Shown here: positions 44,540 through 56,173 of the stretch, one piece after another | Layout: the number at the start of each line of letters is the position of its first letter | Position numbering within the stretch: the first letter of the stretch is position 1 | DNA from: Azospirillum brasilense | Lineage (GTDB): Bacteria; Pseudomonadota; Alphaproteobacteria; Azospirillales; Azospirillaceae | Length of the DNA: 64,000 bases | Reading direction: 5' to 3' | Assembly (NCBI RefSeq): GCF_005222205.1 | Contig: NZ_CP032345.1 | Span: 1,551,501 to 1,615,500, forward strand | Program-made: the position numbers and the translations under genes | Notes under the pieces: model-generated | Database searches by the model: none | Told to the model about the DNA's origin: nothing | What the model saw: the letters and a program-made list of their open reading frames with translations, nothing else

Positions 44540-45904
44540 TTACTTCGCGGCCAGGAACTGCGGCACGCGCAGCAGGATCAGCTCGTTGTGGTCCTGCTTG
44601 CCCAGCGCGCGGCCTGACGAGTAGGGGAGGTTGTTGTCGTTGCCGACGACGATGTGCTCGGCGTCCACCACATCGACATTCTCGATGGTGACAAAGGGGA
44701 AGGTGAACGTGCCCTTGCCGCCGCCAAGCCGGGCGACGCCCTTCGGATCGTCGATGTCCATCAGGTCGACGTAACCGACCTTCTTCACGAAACCCTCGGC
44801 GTCGGCCTGGGCGAAGTCGATCTTGTAGACGCGCTTGAACTGCGCCGGGACGTTGAAGCAGTCCGGAGTCGGCTGGCCGGTGCAGCCCTGGGCCGGGTTG
44901 CCCTCGCCATTGTCGCGCTCGATGATCAGGCCGGTGGTGGCGTCGATCATGTTGAAGTCGCCGATGTTGTTGCCGTTGGCCTCCAGAAGGTACTTGAAGC
45001 TGCGGCCCGTGAAGTCACCCTTGGCGACGTCGAATTCGGCGATGCGCAGGTACTCCCGCCCGTCCTTGGTCTCCCAGGCACCACCCGTCCACAGCGGACC
45101 TTCGAACAGCGGGTAGAGGAACTTGCCGTCCTTGGAAGCGGCCATTCCTTCGAAGCCCCGCGAGCGGCGCACCTCGAAGCCGACAGCGCCCGGCACCGCC
45201 GGGGTGGACACCGCATAATGGTCGGGGGAACGCACGGGCTTGCCGTCAACCTTGCTCTCATGCAGGGACAGCAGCTTGCCGGTGCGATCGGTCACCAGGA
45301 TGTAGGGGCCGAACTCGTCGCCGAAATACATCCGGTCGCCGACGATCTGCACGCTCTCGACGTCGAAGTCGGCGCCGGTCAGGTAGCGTTCCTTGGTCGC
45401 CTCGGTGACGATGGGGAAGGGCACCTTGCGGTCGGGATCGCGCAGGAACAGCGTCTCGGCCACCGCCGCCGCGCCGGTCTTCCAGTCGATGGTCAGCCTG
45501 TGCACCGTCAGCATGGCGTCGGCCGAGTTGCCCTTGCTGCCGAAACCGTTGTCGGTCAGCACCAGGAAGCTGCCATCGCCCAGCGCCTTGATGCCGGAGA
45601 AGCCCTGGACCGGCTGGCCGTTGAAGGGCAGCGCCATACCGGTGGCGCGCGGCGCGCCCGGCGCCGACAGGAAGGACGTGCCGTCGATGCTGCGGGGCTG
45701 GTCGACGCGCTTGCGGTCGGCGGCGGTGAATTTCCCGGAGGTCCGGAACAGGTCCGGCGCGTCGGCGGGCGGCGCCACGAAGGTCGCCGCGTCGATGACA
45801 CCGTGGCCGGCCAGCTCCGCCGGGAATTTCTGGTCTGCGAAAGCAGGACCGGCCAGCAGGGCCGCGGTGAGGCCGGCAAGGCACAGGCCGTGGATGGGCT
45901 TCAT
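44540..45904 (-). CDS. Secreted esterase-like phytase-family protein
   Basis: 454 residues, signal peptide (cleavage near AFA-DQ), then the beta-propeller fold of the 'esterase-like activity of phytase' family. Typical stretches are FSGIKALGDGSFLVLTDNGFG, SKGNSADAML, GEFGP-like FGDEFGPYILVTD, GFEGMAASKDGKFLYPLFEG and IIERDNGEG. Such proteins are periplasmic, and their substrate is mostly unknown despite the family name. Two Cys (GCTGQ, DCFNV) may pair. It is monocistronic, with the stop next to a 15-bp imperfect direct repeat. Confidence 0.87.
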   Translation of the reverse strand: MKPIHGLCLAGLTAALLAGPAFADQKFPAELAGHGVIDAATFVAPPADAPDLFRTSGKFTAADRKRVDQPRSIDGTSFLSAPGAPRATGMALPFNGQPVQGFSGIKALGDGSFLVLTDNGFGSKGNSADAMLTVHRLTIDWKTGAAAVAETLFLRDPDRKVPFPIVTEATKERYLTGADFDVESVQIVGDRMYFGDEFGPYILVTDRTGKLLSLHESKVDGKPVRSPDHYAVSTPAVPGAVGFEVRRSRGFEGMAASKDGKFLYPLFEGPLWTGGAWETKDGREYLRIAEFDVAKGDFTGRSFKYLLEANGNNIGDFNMIDATTGLIIERDNGEGNPAQGCTGQPTPDCFNVPAQFKRVYKIDFAQADAEGFVKKVGYVDLMDIDDPKGVARLGGGKGTFTFPFVTIENVDVVDAEHIVVGNDNNLPYSSGRALGKQDHNELILLRVPQFLAAK

Positions 45905-46017
45905 GAATCTCCCCTCTGTGTCGGCTCCGGCCGCGTCGCTGCGGCCGGACGACCCTGTTTAGGGGGATTTCATGTTAGTGCCGTTTCACTAAAGTGACAG
46001 TTTGGTTCCGCGACTTC

Positions 46018-46932
46018 CTACTCACCACCAAGGCGCCGCAGCACGTCGTCAAGCTGATCGAGCGTCTGGTAATGGATGGTGATGGAGCCGCCCTTGCCCT
46101 GCGGGGTGATCGCGACCTTCAGCCCAATCCGGGCCGAGATCTCTTCCTCCAGATTCACCAGATCGACGTCCTTGAGCGTCGGGTCGGTGGCGGCACCGCC
46201 GCGCGCACCACTCGCTTTCTTGGCCTTGACCGGCGCACTGCCGCGCATCAGGTCTTCGGTCTGCCGGACGTTCAGGCCGCGCTTGACCACCTCGCGCGCC
46301 ACCGAGACCGGATCGGAGGAGGTGAGCAGCGCGCGGGCATGGCCGGCGCTGAGCGCCCCGTCCTGCACCATGCCCTTGACCGGGTCGGGCAGGGCGAGCA
46401 GGCGCATCATGTTGGCGACGTGGCTGCGGCTCTTGCCGACCGAGCGCGCCAGATCCTCCTGCGTGTGCTCGAACTCCTCCATCAGGCGCTTGTAGCCCTC
46501 GGCCTCTTCGAGCGGCGTCAGGTCCTGGCGCTGGATGTTCTCGATCAGCGCGATTTCCAGCGCCTCACGGTCCGACAGCTCGCGGATGACGACCGGCACC
46601 TCGTGGAGGCCGGCGATCTGCGCAGCCCGCCAGCGACGTTCGCCGGCGATCAGCTCGTAGGAGTTGGTCGTCTCCGGGTCCCGGCGGACGAGCAGGGGCT
46701 GGAGGATGCCCTTGTCGCGGATCGACTCGACCAGCCCCTGCAGCGCCTCATCGTCGAAGGTGCGGCGCGGCTGGTACTTGCCGGGATGGATGAACTCGAT
46801 GGGCACCTGCTTGGATTGGCGCACCTTGTCGAGCGCGGAGTAATCCTCGGCCGCCTCGCCGAACAGGGCGGACAGGCCCCGGCCCAGGCTGGCACGGCGG
46901 GCACCGCCGTCCGAACGTTTGGTATCCTCCAT
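46018..46932 (-). CDS. parB: Chromosome partitioning protein ParB
   Basis: 304 residues, a CTP-dependent clamp that loads at parS. The N-terminal domain has ELIAGERRWRAAQIAGL (box II) and VVIRELSDREALEIALIENI, and the HTH is SVGKSRSHVANMMRLLALP. The dimer domain is at the C-terminus (ITIHYQTLDQLDDVLRRLG). The ATG at 46932 overlaps the parA stop (TGATG); a GTG one codon upstream is the alternative. Three parS sites lie within the next 12 kb. Confidence 0.97.
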   Translation of the reverse strand: MEDTKRSDGGARRASLGRGLSALFGEAAEDYSALDKVRQSKQVPIEFIHPGKYQPRRTFDDEALQGLVESIRDKGILQPLLVRRDPETTNSYELIAGERRWRAAQIAGLHEVPVVIRELSDREALEIALIENIQRQDLTPLEEAEGYKRLMEEFEHTQEDLARSVGKSRSHVANMMRLLALPDPVKGMVQDGALSAGHARALLTSSDPVSVAREVVKRGLNVRQTEDLMRGSAPVKAKKASGARGGAATDPTLKDVDLVNLEEEISARIGLKVAITPQGKGGSITIHYQTLDQLDDVLRRLGGE

Positions 46933-47726
46933 CACGCGCTCAGCCTCTTCTCACGGCGCAGCACCTCGCCGGCCAGATGGATGTATGCCTGCGACCCGGG
47001 GCAGCGCATGTCGTAGATCAGCACCGGCTTGCCGTGGGACGGCGCCTCCGACACCTTCACGTTCCGCGGGATGACGGTGTCGTAGACCTTCTCCCCGAAG
47101 AAGCCGCGGACGTCGGCGGCCACCATGTCGGACAGGTTGTTGCGCTTGTCGAACATAGTCAGCACGACGCCATGGATGTCCAGGTCCGGGTTGAAGGCGC
47201 GCTTCACCCGCTCGATGGTGCGGACGAGGTGGCTGAGGCCCTCCAGCGCATAGAACTCGCACTGCAGCGGCACCATCACGGCGTGGGAGGCGACCAGCGC
47301 GTTCAGAGTCAGCAGGCCGAGCGCCGGGGGGCAGTCGATCAGCACGTAGTCGTATTCCAGCGCGCTCTTGTCCACCGCCTCGCGCAGCCGGAACTCGCGC
47401 CGCTCGGAGGTGACCAGCTCGACCTCCGCGCCGGACAGATCGACGGAGGAGGTGATGATCGACAGGTTCGGCACCGTCGACACCGTCGCGGCGTCTTCCA
47501 GCGGCATGCCGTCGAACAGCACGTCGTAGATGCCGACACGACGTTCGGCGCGCGGAATGCCGAGGCCGGTGGAGGCGTTGCCCTGGGGATCGAGGTCGAT
47601 CACCAAGACGCGCTTGCCGATGGCGGCCAGAGCGGTTGCCAGATTGATGGTGGTCGTGGTCTTGCCCACGCCGCCTTTCTGATTGGCAATCGATATGACG
47701 CGGGCGGAGGGAAGGACGGAGGGCAT
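46932..47726 (-). CDS. parA: Chromosome partitioning ATPase ParA
   Basis: 264 residues with the deviant Walker A KGGVGKTTTTINLATAL, the Walker A' VLVIDLDPQGNAS and the Walker B DYVLIDCPPALG. It forms a DNA-bound gradient that moves ParB-parS complexes. The start ATG at 47726 gives the usual length; the frame is open for 23 more codons overlapping rsmG. Together with parB it is co-transcribed downstream of rsmG. Confidence 0.97.
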   Translation of the reverse strand: MPSVLPSARVISIANQKGGVGKTTTTINLATALAAIGKRVLVIDLDPQGNASTGLGIPRAERRVGIYDVLFDGMPLEDAATVSTVPNLSIITSSVDLSGAEVELVTSERREFRLREAVDKSALEYDYVLIDCPPALGLLTLNALVASHAVMVPLQCEFYALEGLSHLVRTIERVKRAFNPDLDIHGVVLTMFDKRNNLSDMVAADVRGFFGEKVYDTVIPRNVKVSEAPSHGKPVLIYDMRCPGSQAYIHLAGEVLRREKRLSA

Positions 47727-47775
47727 GTCAGCCTCTCGGGAAGCCTCGGAGCGGGAATGCATCAGGGTCGCGGTC

Positions 47776-48390
47776 TTAGACACGGGCGATACCACTCACA
47801 CGCAGGATGGTTCCGGTGGGGTCGGTGCGGCTGTCGAAACGCTCGGTCCGCATCTTCCAATATTTGGTGGTATCGGTCAATTCGTCCGCCACATTTTGCC
47901 CCTTGGGAAACAGTGCCGCACCCCGGTCCTGAAGGAAGGGATGGGCCCAGCTCAGCAGGTCGTTCAGTGGCGCCAGGGCGCGGGCGGTCACCACATCGGC
48001 GGCGATCGGCGGCACCGCCTCGATCCGCTTGTTGTGTACGGTAACCGACGCTCCCGCCACCCGCGCAGCCTCGCGCAGGAAAGCGCATTTGCGGGAGTCG
48101 CTCTCCACCAGATGGACCTCCGGCACGCCGAGGATGGCAAGGACGAGGCCGGGAAAGCCGGCTCCGCTGCCGAGATCGACCAGCACCCGCGTCCCTTCGG
48201 GCAGCAGCGGGTAAAGCTGGGCGGAGTCCAGGAAATGCCGGCGCCAAGCGTCGGGCAGGGTGGAGGGGCCGACGAGGTTGATCTTCGGCTGCCACTTGCG
48301 CAGCGTCGCCTCGTAAGCGGCGAGGCGGTCGAGCGTTTCACGTGAAACACCGGTCTCAGCCTGGAAGGCCGCGGCATCGAACAGGCTCAT
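47776..48390 (-). CDS. rsmG: 16S rRNA (guanine-N7) methyltransferase RsmG
   Basis: 204 residues that methylate G527 of 16S rRNA. The SAM-binding motif is VDLGSGAGFPGLVLAI, with NLVGPSTLPDAWRRHFLDSA before it and VTARALAPL after it, all standard for GidB/RsmG. A parS site (48334-48347) lies in the codons near residue 15 (FHVKR-like frame). It overlaps mnmG's stop by one base and sits upstream of parA. Confidence 0.96.
   Translation of the reverse strand: MSLFDAAAFQAETGVSRETLDRLAAYEATLRKWQPKINLVGPSTLPDAWRRHFLDSAQLYPLLPEGTRVLVDLGSGAGFPGLVLAILGVPEVHLVESDSRKCAFLREAARVAGASVTVHNKRIEAVPPIAADVVTARALAPLNDLLSWAHPFLQDRGAALFPKGQNVADELTDTTKYWKMRTERFDSRTDPTGTILRVSGIARV
48334..48347. promoter_or_regulatory. 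parS site 1, within rsmG
   Basis: GTTTCACGTGAAAC, the exact 14-bp core of the bacterial parS palindrome, inside the 5' part of rsmG about 1.4 kb upstream of parB. Confidence 0.93.
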
Positions 48391-50258
48391 CAGACGGCCA
48401 CCTTCACGTCGCGCCGTTTCACGTGGCGGAGCAGGGCAACCAGCGCCGCCGGCGTCATGCCGGGGATGCGGGCCGCCGCCCCCAAAGTCGCAGGGCGGGC
48501 TTGCCGGAGCTTTTGCCGGATCTCCGCCGACAGGCTGCCGATGCTGTCGGGATCGAGATCATCGGGAAGCTCCAGCGCCTCGTCCTTGCGGAAGGCACGG
48601 ATGTCGGCCTCCTGCCGGTCGAGATAGCCGGCGTACTTCCCGTCGATCTCCAGCTGCTCGACAACATCGGCGGGGACTGCCGACAGCTCCGGCCACAGCC
48701 GGGCAAGGGTGGCAAGATCGAGGTCCGGGTAGCGCAGCAGATCGGCAGCGGTCCGGCGCACACCGTCCTGGTTGACCGCGATGCCCTGCCGCTGCAGCTC
48801 CGCCGGGGTGGCCTGGAGCGCACGCACCAGCGTGCGGCCGGCGGACAGCGCCTCAGCCTTCGCCGTGAAGGCATCGCGCCGCGCCGACCCGACGCAGCCG
48901 ATCGCGAGGCCTTTCGGCGTCAGCCGCTGGTCGGCGTTGTCGGCGCGCAGGATCAACCGGTACTCGGCGCGCGAGGTGAACATCCGGTAGGGTTCGTTGG
49001 TCCCGCGGGTGATCAGATCATCGACCAGCACCCCGATATAGGCGTCGGCGCGGTCGAGCACGAAGCCCTCCGCCGAGCCGCCGGCCAGAAGGGCGGCGTT
49101 GATGCCGGCCATCAATCCCTGCGCCGCGGCTTCCTCGTAGCCGGTGGTTCCGTTGATCTGGCCGGCGAAGAACAGGCCGGGGGTCCGGCGGGTCTCCAGC
49201 GTCGGCTTCAGCTCCCGCGGGTCGACGAAGTCATACTCGATGGCGTACCCGGGGCGGATCATCACCGCCCGCTCCAGCCCTGGCATCGTCTTCAGGAAGC
49301 CGACCTGGACGTCGCGGGGCAGGGAGGTCGAGATGCCGTTCGGGTAGACCGTGTCGTCGTCCAGCCCCTCCGGCTCCAGGAAGATCTGGTGGCGCTCCTT
49401 GTCGGCGAAGCGCACCACCTTGTCCTCGATGGACGGGCAATAGCGCGGGCCGGTGCTCTGGATCTGGCCGGAGTACATCGGCGCGCGGTGGAGGTTGCCG
49501 CGGATCAGCGCGTGCATCTCCGGGGTCGTCCAGGTGATCGCGCAGTCGATCTGCGGCGTGTCGATCCGGTCTGTCAGGTAGGAGAAGGGCGGGGGCGGCG
49601 TGTCGCCGGGCTGCTTCTCCAGAGCGTCCCAATCGATGGTCTTGCCATCGAGCCGGGGCGGCGTGCCGGTCTTCAGCCGGCCGAGTGGGAAGCCCAGACG
49701 CGCCAGCGTGTCGGACAGGCCGATGGACGGCGCCTCGCCGACGCGACCCGCCGGGGTGGTTTCCTCACCGATGTGGATCAGACCGCGCAGGAAAGTGCCG
49801 GTGGTCAGCACCACGCTTCCCGCCGCGAGGGTCTCGCCGGACCCGGTGACCACACCGGTGACCCGCCCATCCTCGCCGATGGTCAAGTCCTCGGCGCCGC
49901 CGGCCTCGATGGACAGGTTCGGCTGTTCCGCGAGGATCGCCTGCACCGCCTGCCGGTACAGCTTGCGGTCGGCCTGGGCGCGCGGGCCGCGGACGGCCGG
50001 TCCCTTGCTGCGGTTCAGGATGCGGAACTGGATGCCGCCGCGGTCGATGGCGCGGGCCATGACGCCGTCGAGCGCGTCAATCTCGCGCACCAGATGGCCT
50101 TTCGCCAACCCGCCGATGGCCGGGTTGCAGGACATCTCACCGATGGTGTCCAGCTTGTGGGTGAGCAGCAGGGTGCGCGCACCCATGCGCGCCGCGGCGG
50201 CGGCAGCCTCGCAACCGGCGTGGCCTCCGCCGACAACAATGACGTCGAACGTTCGCAT
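48390..50258 (-). CDS. mnmG: tRNA uridine-5-carboxymethylaminomethyl modification enzyme MnmG
   Basis: 622 residues of the FAD-binding MnmG (GidA). The N-terminal dinucleotide site is [19 protein letters not shown]. Next are [41 protein letters not shown] and the C-terminal helical part ([15 protein letters not shown]). It works with MnmE to modify the wobble uridine of tRNAs. The stop overlaps the rsmG start. Confidence 0.98.
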   Translation of the reverse strand: MRTFDVIVVGGGHAGCEAAAAAARMGARTLLLTHKLDTIGEMSCNPAIGGLAKGHLVREIDALDGVMARAIDRGGIQFRILNRSKGPAVRGPRAQADRKLYRQAVQAILAEQPNLSIEAGGAEDLTIGEDGRVTGVVTGSGETLAAGSVVLTTGTFLRGLIHIGEETTPAGRVGEAPSIGLSDTLARLGFPLGRLKTGTPPRLDGKTIDWDALEKQPGDTPPPPFSYLTDRIDTPQIDCAITWTTPEMHALIRGNLHRAPMYSGQIQSTGPRYCPSIEDKVVRFADKERHQIFLEPEGLDDDTVYPNGISTSLPRDVQVGFLKTMPGLERAVMIRPGYAIEYDFVDPRELKPTLETRRTPGLFFAGQINGTTGYEEAAAQGLMAGINAALLAGGSAEGFVLDRADAYIGVLVDDLITRGTNEPYRMFTSRAEYRLILRADNADQRLTPKGLAIGCVGSARRDAFTAKAEALSAGRTLVRALQATPAELQRQGIAVNQDGVRRTAADLLRYPDLDLATLARLWPELSAVPADVVEQLEIDGKYAGYLDRQEADIRAFRKDEALELPDDLDPDSIGSLSAEIRQKLRQARPATLGAAARIPGMTPAALVALLRHVKRRDVKVAV

Positions 50259-50316
50259 GGCCGGACCATAGCCGAGTCAGCGCCGGACGCCAAGCGCCGC
50301 GACGCCGCGCAGCCCG

Positions 50317-50332
50317 TGTTTCACGTGAAACA
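50317..50332. promoter_or_regulatory. parS site 2, between mnmG and mnmE
   Basis: TGTTTCACGTGAAACA, a full 16-bp perfect parS palindrome in the 109-bp gap between mnmG and mnmE. Confidence 0.96.
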
Positions 50333-50367
50333 GAGCGGCGCGGCGCGTTTGTCACGCCCCGCTCGGC

Positions 50368-51714
50368 TCACTTGCCGATGCAGAAATCCCGGAAGATCAC
50401 ATCCAGCAAATCTTCGACATCGACACGCCCGGTGATGCGGCCGAGGGCGCGGCTCGCCAGTCGCACATCCTCGGCCATCAGCTCCGGCAGGGGGGCGGTC
50501 AAGGCGCGGCGCAGGGCATCCCGGCACCCCTCCAAGGCGGAGCGGTGCCGCGCACGGGTCAGCGCCGGGGCGCCGCTGCCAGCCAGCCGGTCGGCGGTAA
50601 ACGCCGTCAAACGCCGCTCCAACTCGGGCAGGCCGGCACCGGTCCGGGCGGAGACCGCAACGGCCTCCCAACCGCCGACCGTCGGCACCGCGGCATCGAC
50701 AACGTCTGTCTTGTTCAGCACCACCACCGTGTCCTTGTCGAGCAGGGCGACCGTCGCCGGGTCCAGCGTGGGCAGGGCGGTGGCGTCGAACACGGCGACC
50801 TTCACGTCGGCACGCGCAGCCCGGTCGAGCGCACGGCGGATGCCTTCCTCCTCGACCTCGTCGGCGGCCGCCTCGCGCAGGCCCGCCGTGTCGGCCAGCA
50901 CCACCGGGTAGCCACCGAGGTCGAGATGGACTTCGATCACGTCGCGGGTGGTGCCGGCGCGGGCCGAGACGATGGCGGCCTCGCGGCGGGCAAGGGCGTT
51001 CAGCAGGCTCGACTTGCCGGCGTTGGGCGCGCCGACGATGGCGATGTGCAGACCCTCGCGCAGCCGTTCCCCGCGGCCACGGTCGTCGAGATGGGCGTCG
51101 ATCTCGGCGGCCAAGGCGTCCAGCACGGGACGCGCGGCGTCCGACACACCGGACGGCAGATCCTCGTCGGGGAAGTCGATGTCGGCCTCGATGTGGGCCA
51201 GCGACCGGGTCAGCCTCTCGCGCCAGCCGTCGTAGAGTTTGCCGAGCGCGCCCTCCATCTGTCGCAGGGCCTGACGGCGCTGGGCGGAGGTTTCGGCGTC
51301 CACCAGATCGGCCACCGCCTCGGCCTCGGTCAGGTCGAGCTTGCCGTTCTCGAAGGCGCGACGGGTGAACTCGCCGGGTTCGGCGACGCGCAGGCCGGGC
51401 AGGGCGGAGAGCGCCTCCACAACGCCGGCGACCACGGCGCGCCCGCCATGCAGGTGCAGCTCGACCACGTCCTCGCCGGTGAAGCTGCGGGGGGCGGTGA
51501 AGCGCAGCACCAGGGCGTCGTCCAGCGCCTCCCCGGTCTTGGGATCGCGCAGCCGGACGAGCGTGGCCATGCGGGGTTTGGGCAGGGACTTGCCGGTCAG
51601 GGCAGCGAGCGCGTCGCCGGAGGCCGGGCCCGAAACGCGAACCACCGCCACACCGGCGCGGCCGGGGGCGGTGGCGAGGGCAAAGATCGTCGGGATCATT
51701 GTGCCAAAGATCAT
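50368..51714 (-). CDS. mnmE: tRNA modification GTPase MnmE
   Basis: 448 residues. The N-terminal folate-binding domain has TIFALATAPGRAGVAVVRVS, followed by helical parts (NGKLDLTEAEAVADLVDAET). The G domain carries IVGAPNAGKSSLLNAL (G1), DTAG (G3) and VLNKTD (G4). The C-terminal CIGK holds the catalytic Cys. It is the GTPase partner of MnmG. ATG at 51699 (MIPTIFALA) may be the real start, as it matches the family start better. No rho gene lies next to it. Confidence 0.97.
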   Translation of the reverse strand: MIFGTMIPTIFALATAPGRAGVAVVRVSGPASGDALAALTGKSLPKPRMATLVRLRDPKTGEALDDALVLRFTAPRSFTGEDVVELHLHGGRAVVAGVVEALSALPGLRVAEPGEFTRRAFENGKLDLTEAEAVADLVDAETSAQRRQALRQMEGALGKLYDGWRERLTRSLAHIEADIDFPDEDLPSGVSDAARPVLDALAAEIDAHLDDRGRGERLREGLHIAIVGAPNAGKSSLLNALARREAAIVSARAGTTRDVIEVHLDLGGYPVVLADTAGLREAAADEVEEEGIRRALDRAARADVKVAVFDATALPTLDPATVALLDKDTVVVLNKTDVVDAAVPTVGGWEAVAVSARTGAGLPELERRLTAFTADRLAGSGAPALTRARHRSALEGCRDALRRALTAPLPELMAEDVRLASRALGRITGRVDVEDLLDVIFRDFCIGK

Positions 51715-51733
51715 CGTGCCGGTTCCGGAACGA

Positions 51734-52093
51734 TCAGCCGACCTGTTCCGGCAGCAATTCTTTTTGTTCCGGCTTCAGCATGAGCCGTTCCACACGGCCA
51801 CCGCCGATCAGGTGCGTCTCCAGGATCGCGTCCACATCGGCGAAGGAGCGGTAGGTGTACCAGACGCCCTCCGGATAGACGACCAGCACCGGCCCCAGTT
51901 CGCACCGGTCCAGGCAGCCGGCGGCGTTGATGCGCACCCGGCCGTCCAGGCCCAGCTCGCGGGCTCGCGCCTTCATGTAGTCGCGGAGTTTTTCGGAACC
52001 CCGGGCGGCGCAGGAGCCGCGCTTGTGTCCGTCGGGGCGGCGGTTGGTGCAGGAGAAAACATGGGCTTCGAAGTAGGGCTTCGGATCGGTCAC
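51734..52093 (-). CDS. Thioredoxin-like [2Fe-2S] ferredoxin
   Basis: 119 residues with four Cys placed as in thioredoxin-like ferredoxins: FSCTNRR, RGSCAARG, and NAAGCLDRCELGP. It likely binds a [2Fe-2S] cluster and carries electrons. The last 25 residues (RVERLMLKPEQKELL) are a family-specific tail. The start is GTG, supported by a GTGA overlap with the stop of the gene at 52090. Its redox partner is not visible. Confidence 0.9.
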   Translation of the reverse strand: MTDPKPYFEAHVFSCTNRRPDGHKRGSCAARGSEKLRDYMKARARELGLDGRVRINAAGCLDRCELGPVLVVYPEGVWYTYRSFADVDAILETHLIGGGRVERLMLKPEQKELLPEQVG

Positions 52094-52341
52094 TTGCGTC
52101 CATCCTGTCCCATGGCGGCGGCCATCTGGGACCAAAACATTTTCTGAAGCTGCTCCATGCCCTGAATTCCCGCCGGCAGCCACGTCTTCATCATCGTCTC
52201 GGGATCCATGGCGAGCAGGGAGGCCTGCATGCGGTCCTGGATCTCCTGCATCATGGCGTCCTGCATGGGCTTGACGTCGGGAAGGCCCAGGAAGTGGCGC
52301 GCCTCCTCGGATGTGCAGTCGATGTCGATGGTGATCTTCAT
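52090..52341 (-). CDS. Small conserved protein (DUF6489-like)
   Basis: 83 residues, MKITIDIDCTSEEARHFLGL, rich in Met and Gln in the C-terminal helix (WLPAGIQGMEQLQKMFWSQM). It resembles a short family of alphaproteobacteria with unknown function; the DUF number is from memory. It is coupled to the ferredoxin gene by GTGA overlap, so it may be a partner of it. Confidence 0.75.
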   Translation of the reverse strand: MKITIDIDCTSEEARHFLGLPDVKPMQDAMMQEIQDRMQASLLAMDPETMMKTWLPAGIQGMEQLQKMFWSQMAAAMGQDGRK

Positions 52342-52495
52342 GGCCCCATTCCCTTGGAGAGCGCGCGGTGCGCGGGAAATTAAGGGTTGAGCGCCGCTTC
52401 GGCTCATGCCCCACTATACAGATAGGAAGCCCTGGCGCAACGGCACCGCCGCGCCAGTTTATTCCCAACCACGCCACAGACCGGAAACGCCTGCG

Positions 52496-54510
<2,015 letters not shown>

Positions 54511-54514
<4 letters not shown>

Positions 54515-55023
54515 CCGCCATGACGACGACCGGCAGCCTGACCGTCGACAGCCCGCTGGGCCTGCTGACCCTGACCAGCGCGAACGGTGCCGTCCTGGCG
54601 CTCGACTGGGGACGGCTGGGCGACGACCGGCCGGACCCCGTGCTGGAGGAGGCGGCGCGCCAGCTCCGCGACTATTTCGCCGGGACGCGGTTGGAGTTCG
54701 ACCTGCCGCTGGCCCCCCGCGGGACCGCCTTCCGGCAGAAGGTCTGGGCGGCGATGCGGGCCATTCCCTACGGCGGCGTCCTGACCTACGGCGACGTCGC
54801 GCGGATGCTGGAAACGGCGCCGCGCGCCGTCGGCGGGGCCTGCGGGGCGAATCCGATCCCGGTGATCATTCCCTGCCACCGCATCGTCGGGGGCGGCGGC
54901 GCGCCCGGCGGCTATTCCGGCCTGGGCGGCCTGCGGACCAAGGACTGGCTGCTCCGCCATGAGCGGCGGTACCGGGTGACAGCGGACCAGGCCGGCGATA
55001 CGCTGGAGCTTCAGCTTCTATAA
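54511..55023 (+). CDS. ogt: Methylated-DNA-protein cysteine methyltransferase
   Basis: 170 residues. The alkyl-acceptor Cys is in the invariant IIPCHRIVG; upstream [22 protein letters not shown] and the arginine-finger helix (YGDVARML) are typical. The protein removes methyl groups from O6-methylguanine by suicide transfer. It has no Ada regulatory domain. The gene is coupled to the DUF255 gene (ATGA); the quinone oxidoreductase follows by 21 bp. Confidence 0.95.
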
Positions 55024-55044
55024 AAACGGAAGGGACCAACCACC

Positions 55045-56019
55045 ATGGTTCACGCGATCCGCATCCACGACTACGGCGGACCCGAAGCGCTGCGCTGGGA
55101 CGAGATCGAGGTGGGCGACCCCGGCCCCGGTCAGGTGCGCCTGCGCCAGACCGCCGTCGGGCTGAACTACATCGACACTTATCACCGCTCCGGCGCCTAC
55201 AAGCTGCCGCAGCTTCCCGCCATCATCGGGACCGAGGGCGCCGGCGTGGTCGAGGCCGTGGGGCCGGACGTGACGACGCTGAAGCCCGGCGACCGGGTGG
55301 GTTACGCGCCGCTGATCGGCGCCTACGCCGAATCCCGCCTCGCCCCCGCCGACCGGCTGATCCCGCTGCCGAGCTGGATCGAGGACCGGCAGGCCGCCGC
55401 CATGCTGCTCCAGGGCATGACCGCGCAGTTCCTCCTGCGCTCCACCTACGCGGTGCAGCCGGGCGACACCATTCTGGTCCAGGCCGCCGCGGGCGGCGTC
55501 GGCCAGATCCTCTGCCAGTGGGCGAAGCATCTGGGCGCCACCGTGATCGGCACGGTCAGCAGCGACGAGAAGGCGGAGCTGGCCCGTGCCGCCGGCTGCG
55601 ACCATCCCATCGTCTACACGCGCGAGAACTTCGTGAACCGCGTGAAGGATCTGACGGACGGGCAGGGCGTGCCGGTGGTCTATGACGGCGTCGGCAAGAC
55701 GACCTTCATGGACAGCCTTGACTGCCTGCGGACGCGCGGCTTCATGGTGCTGTTCGGCGCGGCGTCCGGCCCGGTCCCGCCTCTGGACCTCCAGGTCCTG
55801 GCTGCCAAGGGCTCGCTCTACGTCACGCGCCCGACCCTGTTCAGCTACGTCGCCAAGCGCGACGACCTGATGGCCAGCGCCGCCGACCTGTTCGAGGTGG
55901 TGCATTCCGGCGGGGTGACGATCAACGTCGGCCAGACCTTCGCGTTGCGCGACGCGGCGGAGGCCCACCGGGCGCTGGAGTCCCGCGCCACGACCGGGTC
56001 CACGGTGCTGCTGCCGTAA
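55045..56019 (+). CDS. NADPH:quinone oxidoreductase (zinc-free MDR family)
   Basis: 324 residues of the medium-chain dehydrogenase superfamily. Marks are RLRQTAVGLNYIDTYHRSG, PAIIGTEGAGVVEAVG, the NADPH-binding LVQAAAGGVGQILCQWAK and FGAASGPVPPLDL. It lacks the catalytic and structural zinc Cys of alcohol dehydrogenases, as QOR1/zeta-crystallin enzymes do. It should reduce quinones in one- or two-electron steps. A good ribosome site (GGAAGGGA) precedes the ATG. Confidence 0.94.
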   Translation: MVHAIRIHDYGGPEALRWDEIEVGDPGPGQVRLRQTAVGLNYIDTYHRSGAYKLPQLPAIIGTEGAGVVEAVGPDVTTLKPGDRVGYAPLIGAYAESRLAPADRLIPLPSWIEDRQAAAMLLQGMTAQFLLRSTYAVQPGDTILVQAAAGGVGQILCQWAKHLGATVIGTVSSDEKAELARAAGCDHPIVYTRENFVNRVKDLTDGQGVPVVYDGVGKTTFMDSLDCLRTRGFMVLFGAASGPVPPLDLQVLAAKGSLYVTRPTLFSYVAKRDDLMASAADLFEVVHSGGVTINVGQTFALRDAAEAHRALESRATTGSTVLLP

Positions 56020-56028
56020 GGTTCAAAG

Positions 56029-56167
56029 CCCTCTCCCGCCCCGGGAGAGGGAGGGACCCACGCGCGAGTGTGGGAGGGTGAGGGTGTTGGCAAGGACCAG
56101 TGCCTTGATCCTCGTGCGACCCTCACCCGCCTGCTTCGCAGGCACCCTCTCCCGAGACGGGAGAGGG
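56029..56167. repeat. REP-like inverted pair between convergent genes
   Basis: Two perfect 10-bp hairpins (56029-56051, CCCTCTCCCG/CGGGAGAGGG, and 56145-56167) enclose GGGTGAGGGTG...CCCTCACCC arms in inverted order and a small stem GCCTGC-TTC-GCAGGC. It fills the gap between the quinone oxidoreductase and dnaQ stops, the usual site for such elements, and could act as a bidirectional terminator. Confidence 0.88.
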
Positions 56168-56173
56168 AACAAC

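Noticed and set aside
48416..48425. Half parS (GTTTCACGTG) at the 3' end of mnmG
   Set aside because: Only one half-site matches (GTTTCACGTGGCGG), so it is probably codon use.
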